From the NCBI RefSeq assembly GCF_000974445.1, contig NZ_BBOJ01000002.1, positions 310,001 to 374,000 of the forward strand: a stretch of 64,000 bases of DNA, written 5' to 3'. The notes beneath the pieces were generated by a model. The model ran no database searches. It worked only from the letters and a program-made list of their open reading frames with translations, and was not told the DNA's origin. This DNA comes from Lentzea aerocolonigenes (GTDB lineage: Bacteria; Actinomycetota; Actinomycetes; Mycobacteriales; Pseudonocardiaceae). A program made the position numbers and the translations under genes. Of this stretch, positions 46,101 through 56,124 are shown in pieces. Every line of letters starts with the position of its first letter. Position 1 is the stretch's first letter.

Positions 46101-49100
46101 CGGGGTAGCGGCAGCCCATGCCGACGATCACGACAGGGTCGTCGTCAACGGGGCGCGAAGGCGTGGCGACGACGACTTCGCGCTGTCCCACCAGTTTCCC
46201 GGCGAGGAAGTCCACGACCGCCCCCGGCGTCGGGTAGTCGAACACCAGCGTCGTCGGCAGTCGCAGTTCGGTGGCCGCGTTCAGCCGGTTGCGCAGCTCG
46301 ACGGCCGTGAGCGAGTCGAAACCGATGTCGCTGAACGGCCGGTCGAGCTCCACCGCCGACGCACCCGAGTGGCCGAGCACCTCGGCGACCAGGCCGCGCA
46401 CGAGGTCGACCAGGGCTTGCCGCCGTTGCGACGGCGGCAGGCCGGCAAGACCGGCGGCGCGCGTGGCCGTGCTCCGGCCGCGCCGCACCCGTGCCCGCGC
46501 GAGTCCGCGCAGCAACGCCGGCACCTCACCCCTGACGAGGTCCAGCCGCGCCGGCACGACGAGCGCGCGGTCGTTGCCGACAGCGGCGTCGAACAGCGCC
46601 ATGCCGTCCTCTGCCGACAGCTGTGCGACACCGGCACGGGCCATGCGGGAGACGTCGTTGTCGCTCATGGCACCGGTCATGCCGCTGTCCGCGGACCACA
46701 ACCCCCAGGCGAGGGACGACGCCGGCAACCCGTGGGCACGCCGGTGCTGCGCGAGCGCGTCGAGAAACGCGTTGGCGGCCGCGTAGTTCGCCTGACCGGC
46801 GGCACCGATCAGGCCGGACACCGACGAGTAGAGGACGAAAGCGGTCAGCTCGCGGTCCGCGGTGAGCTCGTGCAGATGCCTGGCCGCTTCGGCCTTGGGC
46901 CGCAGCACCGCGTCGACCTGCTCGGCCGTCATCGCCGTCACGACGCCGTCGTCCAGCACACCCGCGGTGTGCACGACGGCGGTCAGATCGGGCACCGACG
47001 CGAGCAGCTCGGCGAGCGCGTCGCGTTCGGCGACGTCACACGCCATTACCCGCACCTCAGCGCCCAGCGCTGTCAGCTCGTCACGCAGCTCCACCGCGCC
47101 CGGCGCGTCCAAGCCCCGCCTGCTCACCAGCAGCAACCCGCGAACTCCGTGCTCCACCACGAGATGCCGGGCGGCCAGCGCACCGAGACCGCCGGTGCCA
47201 CCGGTGATCAGCACGGTGCCGTCGGGGTCCCACGACGCGGACCCGGCGCCGCGAGCACGGGTCAGCCGAGGCGCGAACAGCTGCCCGCCGCGGATGGCGA
47301 CCTGCGGTTCCCCTGAGGCGACGGCGGCGGCCAGCGCCTGCCGCGACAGCTCGTCGTCATCCAGGTCCACCAGCACGAAACGGCCGGGGTTCTCGGTCTG
47401 CGCCGTGCGCACCAACCCCCACACGCCCGCGGCCGCGGGGTTCACGTCAGCCCGCTCGGACACCGCGACCGCGTCACGGGTCAGCACGACCAGCGTTCCG
47501 TCACCGTTGTCGAGCCAGTCGCGCACCACGGTCAACGCGTGCAACGTGACCGTCCGCAGCTCAGTGCCACCGATCTCGACGTCCGCGAACGAGTCGGCGC
47601 GAGTGTCGCAGGACACCGGCAGCCAGTCGACCGTGAACAGCGAACCGTTGTCCCGCAACGACTCCTTGGACACCGGAAGCAACGCCAGCGATTCGACAGT
47701 CGCCACCGGTGCGCCGGCGCCGTCGGCAACCGCGAGCGACGCGGCGTCCTGTCCGATCATCGACATCCGCACCCGCAGCGAGGCCGCGCCGGCCGCGTGC
47801 ACGCTCACGCCGGACCAGGCGAACGGCAGCACCACCGTGCCGGAGTCGTCCAGCAGCAACGGGTGCAGTGCCCCGTCCAGCAACGCGGGGTGCACCGCGA
47901 ACGCGCCTGCCTCACCGGGCAGTTCGACCTCTGCGAACAGGTCGTCACCGGCCCTCCAGGCCCGCCGCAGCCCCTGGAACACCGGCCCGTAGTGGTAACC
48001 GCGCGCGGCCAGCCGCTCGTACACGCCCTCGAGATCGACCTCGGTCGCGCCCGCGGGTGGCCACGCGGTCAGGTCAGCACCTTCACCCGCACCGGTGCCG
48101 AGCACACCGGCGGCGTGCCGCGTCCACGCCTCCTCCCCTTCGGGACGCGAGTGGATCGTGAACGCGCGATCCCCGCCGACCACGACCTGCACCTGCACCG
48201 CCCGTTTGGCGGGCAGCAGGAGCGGTGCCTCCAGGGTCAGCTCCTCGACGACGTCACACCCGACGTGGTCACCCGCCCGCACCGCCAGCTCGACGAACGC
48301 CGTGCCCGGCAGCAACACCGTGCCGAACACGGCGTGGTCGGCGAGCCACGGGTGCGTCCGCAGCGAGATCCGCCCGGTCAGCACCACCCCGTCGCCGGCG
48401 AGCTCGACCGCCGCACCGAGCAACGGGTGGTCAGCCGCCACGAGTCCGGCGGCCGACACGTCAGCGGCGGGCTCCTGCTCCAGCCAGTACCGTTGCCGCT
48501 GGAACGGGTATGTCGGCAGGTCGACCCTCTTCGCGCCCGTGAACAGCACCTTCCAGTCGACCTCGACACCGCGCACGAACGCCTTGGCGACTGAGGTCAG
48601 GAACGTGTCCATGCCACCGTGGTCACGCCGCAACGAGCCGAGAACGAGCGCGTCCGCCGCCGTGGCCTCCACGGTTTCCTCGACACCGACCGCGAGCACC
48701 GGATGCGCACTGCACTCGATGAACACGTTGTGACCACTCGACACGAGCCCGCGAACGGCGTCCTCGAACCTCACCGTCTGCCGCAGATTGCGGTACCAGT
48801 ACGCGGTGTCGAGTTCCTCGGTGTCGATCCAGTCGGCAGTGACTGACGAGAAGAACGGAACTTCTGCCGAACGCGGCCGGATCGGCTCCAGAACCTCAGC
48901 CAGTTCCGCCTCGATCGCCTCCACGTGTGCGGAGTGCGAGGCGTAGTCGACCGGGATCATCCTCGCCTTGACCCCACCGGCCACCAGATCGTCACGCAAC
49001 GCCGTCAGGGCCTCGATGTCACCCGAGACGACCGTCGACAACGGGCCGTTCACCGCCGCAATCGACAACCCCTCACGCAGCTCTACCTCGGCCGCCGCCA

Positions 49101-52100
49101 ACGGCACCGACAACATGCCACCCAGACCCGACAACGCGACAATCGCCTTGCTGCGCAACGCAACCACCCGCGCCGCATCCTCCAACGACAACGCACCCGC
49201 CACACACGCCGCCGCGATCTCACCCTGCGAATGACCCACCACCGCAGCAGGCTCCACACCCAGAGACCGCCACAACGCAGCCAGCGAAACATTCACCGCC
49301 CACAAAACCGGCTGAACCACGTCGACCCGATCCAGCTCACCGTCCACAACATCCAGCAGCGACCAGCCCGTGAACGGCTCCAACGCCTTGTCGCACAACG
49401 CCATCGACTCAGCGAACGCAGGCGCGGTCTCCAGCAACCCCCTGGCCATGCCGATCCACTGCGAACCCTGACCGGGGAACACGAACACCGGCCGACGAGC
49501 CACGGCCTGACCACTCGCTACTTCAACCCCGTCGAGCAACACAGCCCGGTGCTCGAACAAGGACCGCGAGGTCACCAACGAGAACCCGACATCCGCCGGA
49601 TCCGACTCCGCCACACGGCCATCCGCCGACAGCTGCTCGATTCGAGCGCGCAGCGCCGCTGGGGTCCCCCCGGAAACAACCCACGGAACCCCCACAGGGG
49701 GGACGGAAGCCCCCACTCCAAGCGTATCGCCGGGGTCCGACAATTCCGGCCGCTCCGACAGCACCGTGACAGCCGGAGCCTGCTCCAGAATCACATGCGA
49801 ATTGGTCCCGCTCACACCGAACGACGACACAGCCGCCCGCCGCGGCCGACCCACCAACGGCCACTCCCGCGCCTCCGTCAACAACTCGACCGCACCAGCC
49901 GACCAATCCACATACGGCGACGGCGCGTCGACATGCAACGTGCGTGGCAACACGCCGTGCCGCAACGCCTCCACCATCTTGATCACACCAGCCACACCAG
50001 CAGCAGCCTGCGCATGCCCGATGTTCGACTTCAACGACCCCAACCACAAAGGAACAGAACGATCCTGCCCATACGTCGCCAGCAACGCCTCAGCCTCGAT
50101 CGGATCACCCAACCGAGTACCCGTGCCATGCGCCTCAACGACATCAACATCCGCGCCCGACAACCCAGCCGACGCCAACGCAGCCCGGATCACCCGCTGC
50201 TGCGACGGCCCGCTGGGAGCGGTGAGCCCGTTCGAGGCACCGTCCTGGTTCACCGCCGACCCGCGCACGACGGCGAGCACCGGATGCCCGTTGCGGACAG
50301 CATCAGAAAGCCGCTCCACCAACAACAACCCGGCACCCTCGGACCACGCGGTGCCGTCGGCGGCGCCCGCGAACGCCTTGCACCGCCCGTCCACGGCCAG
50401 CCCGCGCTGTCGCGAGAACTCCACGAACATGCCCGGTGTCGACATGACCGTGACACCGCCCGCGAGCGCCATCGTGCACTCACCGTTGCGCAGCGCCTGC
50501 ACCGCCAGGTGCAAGGCGACCAACGACGACGAGCACGCCGTGTCCACGGTCACCGCGGGCCCGACCAGGCCCAGTTGGTAGGCGATCCGGCCGGACATGA
50601 CGCTGGCCGTGGCGCCGGTCAGGACGTGGCCCTCAATGCTCTCCGGCGCCTCGTGCAGGCGCGGGCCGTAGTCGGTCGCGGTGGCGCCGACGAACACGCC
50701 GGTCTGGCTGCCGCGCAACGACTCCGCGTCGAGGCCCGCTCGTTCGAGCGCCTCCCACGCGACCTCCAGCAGCAGTCGCTGCTGGGGGTCCATGCCCAGT
50801 GCCTCGCGCGGCGAGATGCCGAAGAACCCGGCGTCGAACGAGGCCACGTCCTCCAGGAAGCCGCCGTGACGCTGGTAGGTCTTGCCCGTGCGTTCCGGGT
50901 CGTCGTCGTACAGGCCGTCGACGTCCCAACCGCGGTCGGCCGGGAACGGCGTGATCGCGTCCACGCCGTCCGCGACCAGCCGCCACAGCTCGTCCGGTGA
51001 CACCGCGCCACCGGGATAACGGCACGCCATGCCGACGATCGCGATCGGTTCGTCCGATGTGGACAGTTGCGGGGTGTCGGTGTGAGTACGGGCGCCGGAC
51101 AGCTCAGCGTCCAGGTGCTCGATCAACGCGGCCGGTGTCGCGTAGTCGAAGAGCAGGCCGGATGCCAACCTCAGTCCCGTGGCGGCGGCCAGCCCGTTGC
51201 GGAACTCGACGGAGGTGATCGAGTCGAAGCCCAGTTCTCCGAACGGCCTGCGCCGGTCGACGACCTTGCCCTCCGGATACCCCAGCGCGGTGGCGACGTG
51301 ACCGAGCACGAGGTCCGTCACCGCACGCAGCCGCTCGGGGCCGGCCAGACCCGCCAGCCCCGGTCCGGGCTTCTCCCGCGGCGCGGGTTCGACGCCGATC
51401 CAGTGCCGTTCCCGCTGGAACGCGTACGTGGGCAACTCGACCCGGCGCCCACCGGCGAGGAACAACGACCAGTCGACCTCGGCACCGCGGACGAACACAC
51501 CGCCGAGCGCCGCCACGACCGTCGTCGTCTCCGGCCGATCGGCCTTCATCGACGCCACCGCCACCGCGTCCTCGACGCAGTCGGCGATCATCGGAGTCAG
51601 CACCGCGTTCGGGCCCAGCTCCAGGAACGTCGTGACACCGTCGGCCTCGAAAGCCCTGACGGTGTCGAGGAACCGGACCGGCTCGCGCACGTGCCGCACC
51701 CAGTACTCGGGGTCGGTCACGTTGCCGTGCATGGTGATCCGCGGCTCGTGGAACGTCAGGCCGGCGACGACCTCCCGGAACTCGTCGAGCATCGGATCCA
51801 TCAACGGCGAGTGGAACGCGTGCGACACCCTCAACCGCTTCGCCCGCTCGAACCGACCGGCCACCGCGAGAACAGCGTCCTCCTCACCGGAGATCACCAC
51901 CGAACGCGGCCCGTTCACCGCCGCGATCGCCACACCACCGGACAAGTGCGGCAGCACCTCGTCCTCGCTCGCGACCAACGACACCATCGCACCGCCACGC
52001 GGCAACGCCTGCATCAACGACGCACGCGCGGAAACAAGCCTGCACGCGTCCTCAAGACCCAACACACCCGCCACGTGCGCGGCCGCGATCTCACCGATCG

Positions 52101-53880
52101 AATGCCCACCCACGACGTCGGGCCGCACACCCCACGACTCGAACAACCGGAACAACGCCACCTCAACCGCGAAAATCGCCGGCTGAGCAAACCCGGTCTC
52201 ATCCACCGCCAACTCAGGCAACGTCAGGTGAGCCAGAACCTCGTCGTAGGCCTGCCGGAACACGGGGAAGGCGGCACGCAGCTGCTCCCCCATGCCGGCG
52301 CGCTGCGACCCCTGCCCGGTGAACACCACACCGAGGCGCCCGCCGGACACCTCACCGGTGGCGACCTCGGCCCTGTCGAGCAGCACAGCCCGGTGTTCGA
52401 ACAGCGACCGCGTGGTCGCCAGCGAGAACCCGACATCGACCGGATCGAGCTCCGGCGGCAGTTCGAGGACCCGCTCGACCTGAGCGCGCAGCGCCTCCGG
52501 GGTCCTTCCCGACACCACCCACGGAACCTCCACCGGCACCGAAGCCGGTGAGTCCGGAGCCTCCGCGGCGGGCCACTCGGTCACCACGACGTGGCAGTTG
52601 GTGCCGCCCATGCCGAACGAGCTGACCCCGGCGGTCAGCAGCGCGTCGGGCCGGGGCCACGGCGACAGGGCGTCCTGCACGGTCAGGTTGAGCTCGTCGA
52701 GCGGAATCCGGGGGTTGGGCGTCGAGAAGTTGAGGCTGGGTGGCAGCTCCCGGTGCCGCAGGCTGAGCAAGGTCTTGATCAGGCCGGCGATCCCGGCCGC
52801 GGCCTCGAGATGCCCGAGGTTCGTCTTCACCGACCCGACGGCGAGCGGTGCACGGCCGCTGCCGAACACGGCACCGAGCGCGGCGGCCTCGATCGGGTCG
52901 CCGACCGGCGTTCCGGTGCCGTGCAGCTCGACGTACTGCACCTCAGAGCCGTCGACGCCCGCGCGACGCAACGCGGCCTGCACGACGGAGCGCTGTGCGT
53001 CGGCACTGGGCGTGGTCATGGTGGCCGCGCCGCCGTTGTTGACCGCACTGCCGCGGATGACGCCGAGGATCCGGTCGCCGTCGGCCACGGCACGGGAGAG
53101 CTTCTTGAGCAGGACAGCGCCGCCGCCCTCGCCGCGGACGTAGCCGTTGGCGCGCGCGTCGAAGGTGTAGCAGCGGCCGTCCGGTGAGAAGCCGCCCCAC
53201 TTCGAGGAGATGATCGAGCTGTCGGCGAGCAGGCTCAGGTTCACGCCGCCCGCGATCGCCGTGTCGGACTCGCCGGTGCGCAGGCTCTCGCACGCGAGGT
53301 GCACGGCGACCAGCGACGACGACTGGCCGGTGTCGACGACGAGGCTGGGGCCGGTGGCGCCGAGGAAGTGGGACAGGCGGTTCGCGATGATCCCCCGGTG
53401 CACGCCGGTGAACGCGTGCTGGCCGGCGATTTCCAGGGCATCGCGGTAGACGAGCCGCGCGTAGTCGTCCCAGATCGCGCCGACGAACACGCCGAGGCGG
53501 GTGCCCGCGATCGAGGAAGGCACGATTCCCGCGTCTTCGAGCACTTCCCAGCCGAGCTCGAGCACGAGGCGTTGCTGCGGGTCCACGAACGCGGCCTCAC
53601 GCGGTGAAATGCCGAAGAAGTCGGCATCGAACCTGTCGACGTGCTCGAGGAACGAGCCCCACTTGGAGTTCATCCGGCCCGGCATCGACCGGTCGCTGTG
53701 GTAGTGCGCGTCGGCGTCCCACCGTCCGGCGGGCACCTCGGTGATGACGTGACGGCCGTCACGCAGCACATTCCACAGGTCGGTGATTGCAGGCGCCTGA
53801 GCGAACCGGCAGGACATGCCCACCACGGCGACGGCCGCATCGGTGTCGAACGCAGCCGAATGCGCACTGGAACCAGACAT
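40108..53880 (-). CDS. type I PKS, loading module plus modules 1 and 2
   Basis: A 4590-residue first assembly-line protein. Loading: KSQ with TGQSSS near 184 (Gln for the catalytic Cys, a malonyl decarboxylase), AT with GHSIG near 592 and HAFH near 686, ACP with GFDSIT near 884; an acetyl starter is expected. Module 1: KS (near 1115), AT with GHSQG near 1547 and YASH near 1649 (methylmalonyl), DH with [10 protein letters not shown] near 1847 and DGALH near 2004, KR with LDD, ACP near 2521. Module 2: KS (near 2752), AT with GHSQG/YASH (methylmalonyl), DH with [10 protein letters not shown] near 3483 and DAALH near 3635, ER with [13 protein letters not shown] and [13 protein letters not shown] near 4000, KR with LDD near 4210, ACP near 4478, docking tail. 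Module 2 fully reduces. ATG at 53880 follows CGGGGG; an in-frame extension upstream lacks family sequence. Confidence 0.95.
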   Translation of the reverse strand: MSGSSAHSAAFDTDAAVAVVGMSCRFAQAPAITDLWNVLRDGRHVITEVPAGRWDADAHYHSDRSMPGRMNSKWGSFLEHVDRFDADFFGISPREAAFVDPQQRLVLELGWEVLEDAGIVPSSIAGTRLGVFVGAIWDDYARLVYRDALEIAGQHAFTGVHRGIIANRLSHFLGATGPSLVVDTGQSSSLVAVHLACESLRTGESDTAIAGGVNLSLLADSSIISSKWGGFSPDGRCYTFDARANGYVRGEGGGAVLLKKLSRAVADGDRILGVIRGSAVNNGGAATMTTPSADAQRSVVQAALRRAGVDGSEVQYVELHGTGTPVGDPIEAAALGAVFGSGRAPLAVGSVKTNLGHLEAAAGIAGLIKTLLSLRHRELPPSLNFSTPNPRIPLDELNLTVQDALSPWPRPDALLTAGVSSFGMGGTNCHVVVTEWPAAEAPDSPASVPVEVPWVVSGRTPEALRAQVERVLELPPELDPVDVGFSLATTRSLFEHRAVLLDRAEVATGEVSGGRLGVVFTGQGSQRAGMGEQLRAAFPVFRQAYDEVLAHLTLPELAVDETGFAQPAIFAVEVALFRLFESWGVRPDVVGGHSIGEIAAAHVAGVLGLEDACRLVSARASLMQALPRGGAMVSLVASEDEVLPHLSGGVAIAAVNGPRSVVISGEEDAVLAVAGRFERAKRLRVSHAFHSPLMDPMLDEFREVVAGLTFHEPRITMHGNVTDPEYWVRHVREPVRFLDTVRAFEADGVTTFLELGPNAVLTPMIADCVEDAVAVASMKADRPETTTVVAALGGVFVRGAEVDWSLFLAGGRRVELPTYAFQRERHWIGVEPAPREKPGPGLAGLAGPERLRAVTDLVLGHVATALGYPEGKVVDRRRPFGELGFDSITSVEFRNGLAAATGLRLASGLLFDYATPAALIEHLDAELSGARTHTDTPQLSTSDEPIAIVGMACRYPGGAVSPDELWRLVADGVDAITPFPADRGWDVDGLYDDDPERTGKTYQRHGGFLEDVASFDAGFFGISPREALGMDPQQRLLLEVAWEALERAGLDAESLRGSQTGVFVGATATDYGPRLHEAPESIEGHVLTGATASVMSGRIAYQLGLVGPAVTVDTACSSSLVALHLAVQALRNGECTMALAGGVTVMSTPGMFVEFSRQRGLAVDGRCKAFAGAADGTAWSEGAGLLLVERLSDAVRNGHPVLAVVRGSAVNQDGASNGLTAPSGPSQQRVIRAALASAGLSGADVDVVEAHGTGTRLGDPIEAEALLATYGQDRSVPLWLGSLKSNIGHAQAAAGVAGVIKMVEALRHGVLPRTLHVDAPSPYVDWSAGAVELLTEAREWPLVGRPRRAAVSSFGVSGTNSHVILEQAPAVTVLSERPELSDPGDTLGVGASVPPVGVPWVVSGGTPAALRARIEQLSADGRVAESDPADVGFSLVTSRSLFEHRAVLLDGVEVASGQAVARRPVFVFPGQGSQWIGMARGLLETAPAFAESMALCDKALEPFTGWSLLDVVDGELDRVDVVQPVLWAVNVSLAALWRSLGVEPAAVVGHSQGEIAAACVAGALSLEDAARVVALRSKAIVALSGLGGMLSVPLAAAEVELREGLSIAAVNGPLSTVVSGDIEALTALRDDLVAGGVKARMIPVDYASHSAHVEAIEAELAEVLEPIRPRSAEVPFFSSVTADWIDTEELDTAYWYRNLRQTVRFEDAVRGLVSSGHNVFIECSAHPVLAVGVEETVEATAADALVLGSLRRDHGGMDTFLTSVAKAFVRGVEVDWKVLFTGAKRVDLPTYPFQRQRYWLEQEPAADVSAAGLVAADHPLLGAAVELAGDGVVLTGRISLRTHPWLADHAVFGTVLLPGTAFVELAVRAGDHVGCDVVEELTLEAPLLLPAKRAVQVQVVVGGDRAFTIHSRPEGEEAWTRHAAGVLGTGAGEGADLTAWPPAGATEVDLEGVYERLAARGYHYGPVFQGLRRAWRAGDDLFAEVELPGEAGAFAVHPALLDGALHPLLLDDSGTVVLPFAWSGVSVHAAGAASLRVRMSMIGQDAASLAVADGAGAPVATVESLALLPVSKESLRDNGSLFTVDWLPVSCDTRADSFADVEIGGTELRTVTLHALTVVRDWLDNGDGTLVVLTRDAVAVSERADVNPAAAGVWGLVRTAQTENPGRFVLVDLDDDELSRQALAAAVASGEPQVAIRGGQLFAPRLTRARGAGSASWDPDGTVLITGGTGGLGALAARHLVVEHGVRGLLLVSRRGLDAPGAVELRDELTALGAEVRVMACDVAERDALAELLASVPDLTAVVHTAGVLDDGVVTAMTAEQVDAVLRPKAEAARHLHELTADRELTAFVLYSSVSGLIGAAGQANYAAANAFLDALAQHRRAHGLPASSLAWGLWSADSGMTGAMSDNDVSRMARAGVAQLSAEDGMALFDAAVGNDRALVVPARLDLVRGEVPALLRGLARARVRRGRSTATRAAGLAGLPPSQRRQALVDLVRGLVAEVLGHSGASAVELDRPFSDIGFDSLTAVELRNRLNAATELRLPTTLVFDYPTPGAVVDFLAGKLVGQREVVVATPSRPVDDDPVVIVGMGCRYPGGVRSPEDLWQLVADGVDAVGEFPQNRGWADDLYDPDPERIGKTYTRSGAFLYDADEFDPAFFGISPREALAMDPQQRVLLEVAWEAFERAGIDPASMRGSRTGVFTGSMYHDYAPPLRHVPAELEGTLLTGSAGSVVSGRLSYTFGLVGPAVTVDTACSSSLVALNLAVQALRSGECDMALAGGVAIMATPGTFVEFSRQRGLAVDGRCKSFAAAADGTGWGEGAGLLLVERLSDAVRNGHPVLAVVRGSAVNQDGASNGLTAPSGPSQQRVIRAALASAGLSGADVDAVEAHGTGTRLGDPIEAEALLATYGQDRSSPLWLGSLKSNIGHTQAAAGVAGVIKMVQAMRHGVLPRTLHVDAPSPYVDWSAGAVELLTEAREWPSVDRPRRAAVSSFGVSGTNAHVVLEQAPVLPERPELSDLGDTLGVGASVPPVGVPWVVSGGTPAALRAQIDQLSADGRVAGSDPVDVGFSLVSSRSLFEHRAVLLDGVEVATGLAASERKAVFVFPGQGSQWIGMARELLESAPAFAESMALCDKALEPFTGWSLLDVVDGELDRVDVVQPVLWAVNVSLAALWRSLGVEPAAVVGHSQGEIAAAFVAGALSLEDAARVVALRSKAIVALSGLGGMLSVPLAAAEVELREGLSIAAVNGPLSTVVSGDIEALTALRDDLVAGGVKARMIPVDYASHSAHVEAIEAELADVLGPIRPTTPTVPFFSSVTAGWIDTEELDAAYWYRNLRQTVRFEDAIRGLIVDGHNVFIECSAHPVLTVGVEETVEATAADALVLGSLRRDHGGMDTFLTSVAKAFVRGVDVDWKVLFKGAKRVDLPTYPFQHERFWLTPAAGFGDVSSVGLTATEHPLLRAAVELAGDGVVLTGRISLRTHPWLADHAVRGTVLLPGTAFVELAVTAGDQVGCDVVEELTLEAPLVLPAAEAVQVQVVVDAERRIGIHSRPEGEESWTRHATGVLAEGARAGEPLAEWPPAGAAQVDVTELYERVARRGYEYGAAFRGLARVWRRGDDLFAEVELPIEAGGFTVHPAALDAALHALLLDDDAPLVLPFSWNGVSVHATGATSLRVRLSLTGDNTVALTIADGSGAPVAAVEELALRELTGELGVRDDSLFHVEWIEVPPGEGADDHPVAFFGHEDVLEATKRALRLVQETLRDEESKLVVVTRNAVAVAGESDVDLAGAAVWGLVRTAQTEHPGRFVLVDSTADDAVPFAVATGEPQLAVRGTTVFVPRLVRTTAGETLTPPAGAREWRLALTERGTIDNLVLAPCPEVADELGEGQVRIAVRAAGLNFRDVLISLGMYPNPLALPGSEGAGVVLEVGPGVTDLAVGDRVFGFLNGGFGTAAVADRRLLAPMPADWTFTQAASVPVVFLTAYYGLVDLGGLSAGQSVLVHAATGGVGMAAVQLARHLGAEVFGTASPGKQDTLRAMGFADDHIANSRTVGFRDEFLAVTGGRGVDVVLNSLAGEFIDASLDLLPRGGRFVEMGKTDLRDAAQMPDGVGYRAFELLDAGPDRVQEMLVEVLGLFESGALRHLPLTTWDVRRAPDAFRYLSQAKHIGKIVLVVPAEIGGRVLVTGGTGTLGAVVARHLVVRHGIRALRLTSRRGPDAPGAAELRAELEELGARVELVACDVADRDALAEALDGVSAVVHTAGVLDDGVVRSLTPDQLDSVWRAKAEAARHLHELTKDRDLTAFVLYSSFAGVLGTPGQANYAAANAYLDALARHRVAAGLPAVSLAWGFWAESSGMTAHLGEVDVRRMAQAGLVPMPSREGMALFDRALTAGRPAVVPARLDLGALREIPPLFKELVRARPQRGVAKAAERTGTTLTEQLAGVPVAEREGVLVEVVRGEAAAVLGHAATSSVGKDRAFKELGFDSLTAMELRNRLCGITGLRLPTTVVFDYPTPAELAEHLRDQITVDEPQPSGDVLGDLDRLKLVLRSGQADTADLGRITASLRELLDICGASANDDLESASDEELFALVDDLG
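44782..44850 (-). repeat. KS-AT linker repeat element, module 2 copy
   Basis: Third copy, encoding [19 protein letters not shown] between the KS and AT of module 2. It is preceded on the coding strand by a GCTCCGGTGCTGCCGGAGCGG run that also recurs in the module 1 and 4 linkers with small changes. Confidence 0.75.
49681..49749 (-). repeat. KS-AT linker repeat element, module 1 copy
   Basis: Fourth copy, encoding [19 protein letters not shown] between the KS and AT of module 1. The loading module and modules 3, 6 and 7 have ordinary unrelated linkers at this point. Confidence 0.75.
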
Positions 53881-54164
53881 CTGAGAACCCCCGGGATGCT
53901 TGAAAGGCCATGATTGGCTCGCCGGAAAGAACCGACAACCCCTAGTTGGCACCCCAGAAAACCCCAACGCCCGCCATTTGCTCCATTCGAGTGATATGGC
54001 AACGGACTTCAATGGCGGAGCGTCTACAGTCGCGGCAGCAAAACGCACGAAGTTCACCCCCGGATGCACCGAACTCGCTTAGAGTTCCACCAAGCCATCG
54101 CACGGGTTGACTCAGCGTGAGCATCCACACCGCATTCTCTTCCGTTTCTCTCATGGGGGCTTCA
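53881..54164. promoter_or_regulatory. divergent promoter region of the PKS operon and the FAD oxidase
   Basis: These 284 bases lie between the leftward PKS start and the rightward oxidase start and are less GC-rich than the genes. They hold a direct repeat ACCCCA-N4-ACCCCA with a 10-base period (53951-53966), about 70 bases upstream of the PKS ATG, and a perfect inverted repeat GAACTC-GCTTA-GAGTTC (54071-54087). TTGACT at 54107-54112 is a possible -35 for the oxidase; no good -10 is obvious. ACCCCAG at 53951-53957 also occurs upstream of the LAL regulator gene (56007-56013). Confidence 0.55.
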
Positions 54165-55784
54165 ATGTCCGGAATTTCCCGCAGACTGCTCCTCGGAGCA
54201 GGCACGACAGCCGTCGGCCTGGCCGTCGCCAGACCCGCGCTCGCGACCGGCGAGGAGGTCGCCACGCGGGACGTCAGGCCGGGGCCGGTGACCGTCACCC
54301 CGGCCGACTCCCGCTACCAGGACCTCCTCCTGCGCGGCTACAACAAGCGGCTGGTCTCCAAGCCGGAGAGCATCAAGATCGTCAGCACCACCCAGCACGT
54401 CGTCGACGCGGTGAACGAGGCTGTCGCGGCGGGCAAGCGGATCGCGATCCGCGGCGGCGGCCACTGCCTCGACGGCCTCGTCGACAACGCCGACACCAAG
54501 GTCGTCATCGACTTCACCGAGATGCGCTCGGTGACGTTCGACGGGTCCCGCAACGCGTTCGCGATCGAACCCGGCGCCACGCTCGGTGAGATCTACCGGA
54601 CGCTCGACTACGGCTGGGGCGTCACGCTTCCCGGCGGCGTCTGCCCCGTGGTGGGCGCCGGAGGTCACATCACCGGCAACGGGTTCGGCGCGCTGTCGCG
54701 TCAGCACGGCCTGATCGCCGACCACCTGTACGCGATCGAGGTCGTCGTGGTCGACGCCGACGGCAAGGCGAAGGCCGTGGTCGCGACGCGTGACTCGAAC
54801 AACCCCTACAACGACCTGTGGTGGGCGCACACCGGTGCGGGCGGCGGCAACTTCGGCGTTGTCACGAAGTTCTGGATGCGGTCGCCGAACGCGGTGTCCA
54901 CCAACCCGTCCGCGCTGCTGCCGAAAGCGCCCAACGCGCTCATGTCCGGCAGGCTCGTGTTCAACTGGGCCGACCTGACCGAGGGCGCGTTCACCACGCT
55001 GGTCAGGAACTGGGGCACCTGGATCGAGCAGAACAGCGCGGTCGGCAGCAGGGGCAACCAGCTGCACGGCGCGTTCAGCGCGCCGCGCAAGGAGAAGGGC
55101 ATCGTCGTCGTGGTCGGGCAGGTCGACCCGACCGTGTCCGGCAACGAGGCGTTGCTCGACGCCTACCTCGCCTACATGCGGCAGAGCGTCCCGGCGACAC
55201 CGACGGTGGTGAAGTCCGGCAACCTGCCGTGGCTGAGCTCGACGATCAACGTCCCGGACTCCTCGGTCGCGGCCGGCGTCACCGGGCCGCCGCGGTGGAA
55301 GAGCAAGGTCGCGCACCTGAAGGCGCGGTTCACCGACGAGCAGGTCGCGAAGGCGTTCTACAACCTGACCAGGACCGACTACACCAACCCGGCGGCGAGC
55401 TTCTCGCTCACCTCCTACGGCGGCCAGATCAACGCGATCCCGGCGGCCGGATCGGCCACTCCGCACCGTTCGACGCTGATGATGGGCTCGGTGTCGTCGG
55501 CGTGGGACGTGCCGGCGGACGACGACAAGCACATGCGCTGGGTGCGCGAGTTCTACCAGTCCCTCTTCGCGAGCACCGGCGGCGTTCCCGTCCCGAACGG
55601 CCAGACCGACGGCCTGCACGTGAACTGGCCGGACCTCGACCTGGTCGGAGCGCCGTGGAACACCTCGGGCATGTCGGTGCAGAAGCTGCTGCACAAGGAG
55701 AACTACCCGAGGTTGCAGCAGATCAAGGCGAAGTACGACCCGCGCAACGTTTTCCGGCACGGCGTCTCCGTCGAACTGCCGTGA
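54165..55784 (+). CDS. Tat-exported FAD-linked oxidase (berberine-bridge-enzyme family)
   Basis: A 539-residue oxidase with an FAD-binding type 4 domain and a C-terminal BBE segment (YYGENYPRLQQ-like: HKENYPRLQQIKAKYDPRNVF). The N-terminus SRRLLLGAGTTAVGLAVARPALA is a twin-arginine signal, so export in folded, FAD-loaded form is expected. Both covalent flavin anchors of bicovalent enzymes are visible: His in IRGGGHCLDG and Cys in GGVCPVVGAGGHITG. Such enzymes oxidise alcohols or form C-C or C-O bonds and use O2; TamL/TrdL of tirandamycin biosynthesis is a comparison from memory. It shares a divergent promoter with the PKS, so it probably oxidises the product outside the cell or in the wall. 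ATG at 54165 follows GGGGG; upstream in-frame starts would mask the Tat signal. Confidence 0.9.
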   Translation: MSGISRRLLLGAGTTAVGLAVARPALATGEEVATRDVRPGPVTVTPADSRYQDLLLRGYNKRLVSKPESIKIVSTTQHVVDAVNEAVAAGKRIAIRGGGHCLDGLVDNADTKVVIDFTEMRSVTFDGSRNAFAIEPGATLGEIYRTLDYGWGVTLPGGVCPVVGAGGHITGNGFGALSRQHGLIADHLYAIEVVVVDADGKAKAVVATRDSNNPYNDLWWAHTGAGGGNFGVVTKFWMRSPNAVSTNPSALLPKAPNALMSGRLVFNWADLTEGAFTTLVRNWGTWIEQNSAVGSRGNQLHGAFSAPRKEKGIVVVVGQVDPTVSGNEALLDAYLAYMRQSVPATPTVVKSGNLPWLSSTINVPDSSVAAGVTGPPRWKSKVAHLKARFTDEQVAKAFYNLTRTDYTNPAASFSLTSYGGQINAIPAAGSATPHRSTLMMGSVSSAWDVPADDDKHMRWVREFYQSLFASTGGVPVPNGQTDGLHVNWPDLDLVGAPWNTSGMSVQKLLHKENYPRLQQIKAKYDPRNVFRHGVSVELP

Positions 55785-55788
55785 TCGC

Positions 55789-55816
55789 AGGGGTGGGTCC
55801 TCCGGGACCCACCCCT
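55789..55816 (+). terminator. terminator after the FAD oxidase
   Basis: AGGGGTGGGTCC (55789-55800) and GGACCCACCCCT (55805-55816) form a perfect 12-bp stem with a TCCG tetraloop five bases past the oxidase stop. Confidence 0.88.
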
Positions 55817-56124
55817 ACGAACCCCAGTGCCATCATCACCTCGGACCACGACAAATCAATTCTTCAATAACCCGATTTGTCCGGATCGCACATTGCCGAA
55901 CTACAGGTAAAACCAAGCACCCCAGGTCACCACGTTGTCATCCACCGGAAACTTGGTGCAGTTGGAAATTACTCCACCTGACGTAGTGTCCAGCTGGTAG
56001 TGTCTGACCCCAGGGGACTGGGGCAACAGTGTGGTTGTAACCCCCAACGAGCGTTTCGCAGTGCGCCTCGTTTCTTTCTGCGCAGTCATTCTCCGGGGGG
56101 AGTGGGTTCAGTTTGTCCACAGGA
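55817..56124 (+). promoter_or_regulatory. promoter region of the LAL regulator
   Basis: A 308-base, relatively AT-rich stretch with no convincing gene. It holds TTGGAA (55962-55967) and TAGTGT (55984-55989) with a 16-base spacer as a plausible promoter, an 8-bp direct repeat GTAGTGTC at 55983-55990 and 55997-56004, and a perfect inverted repeat CCCCAG-GGGA-CTGGGG at 56008-56023. The inverted repeat lies downstream of the possible -10 and could be a site of autoregulation. A 62-codon leftward frame here (55901-56089) lacks coding bias. Confidence 0.5.

Noticed and set aside
53881..54069. Longer start for the first PKS protein
   Set aside because: The added 63 residues have no PKS or docking-domain character and cover the promoter repeats; the ATG at 53880 has a ribosome site.
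55901..56089. Leftward 62-codon frame in the LAL promoter region
   Set aside because: Wobble bases are not G/C-biased, no well-placed ribosome site precedes the ATG, and it overlaps promoter-like sequence.
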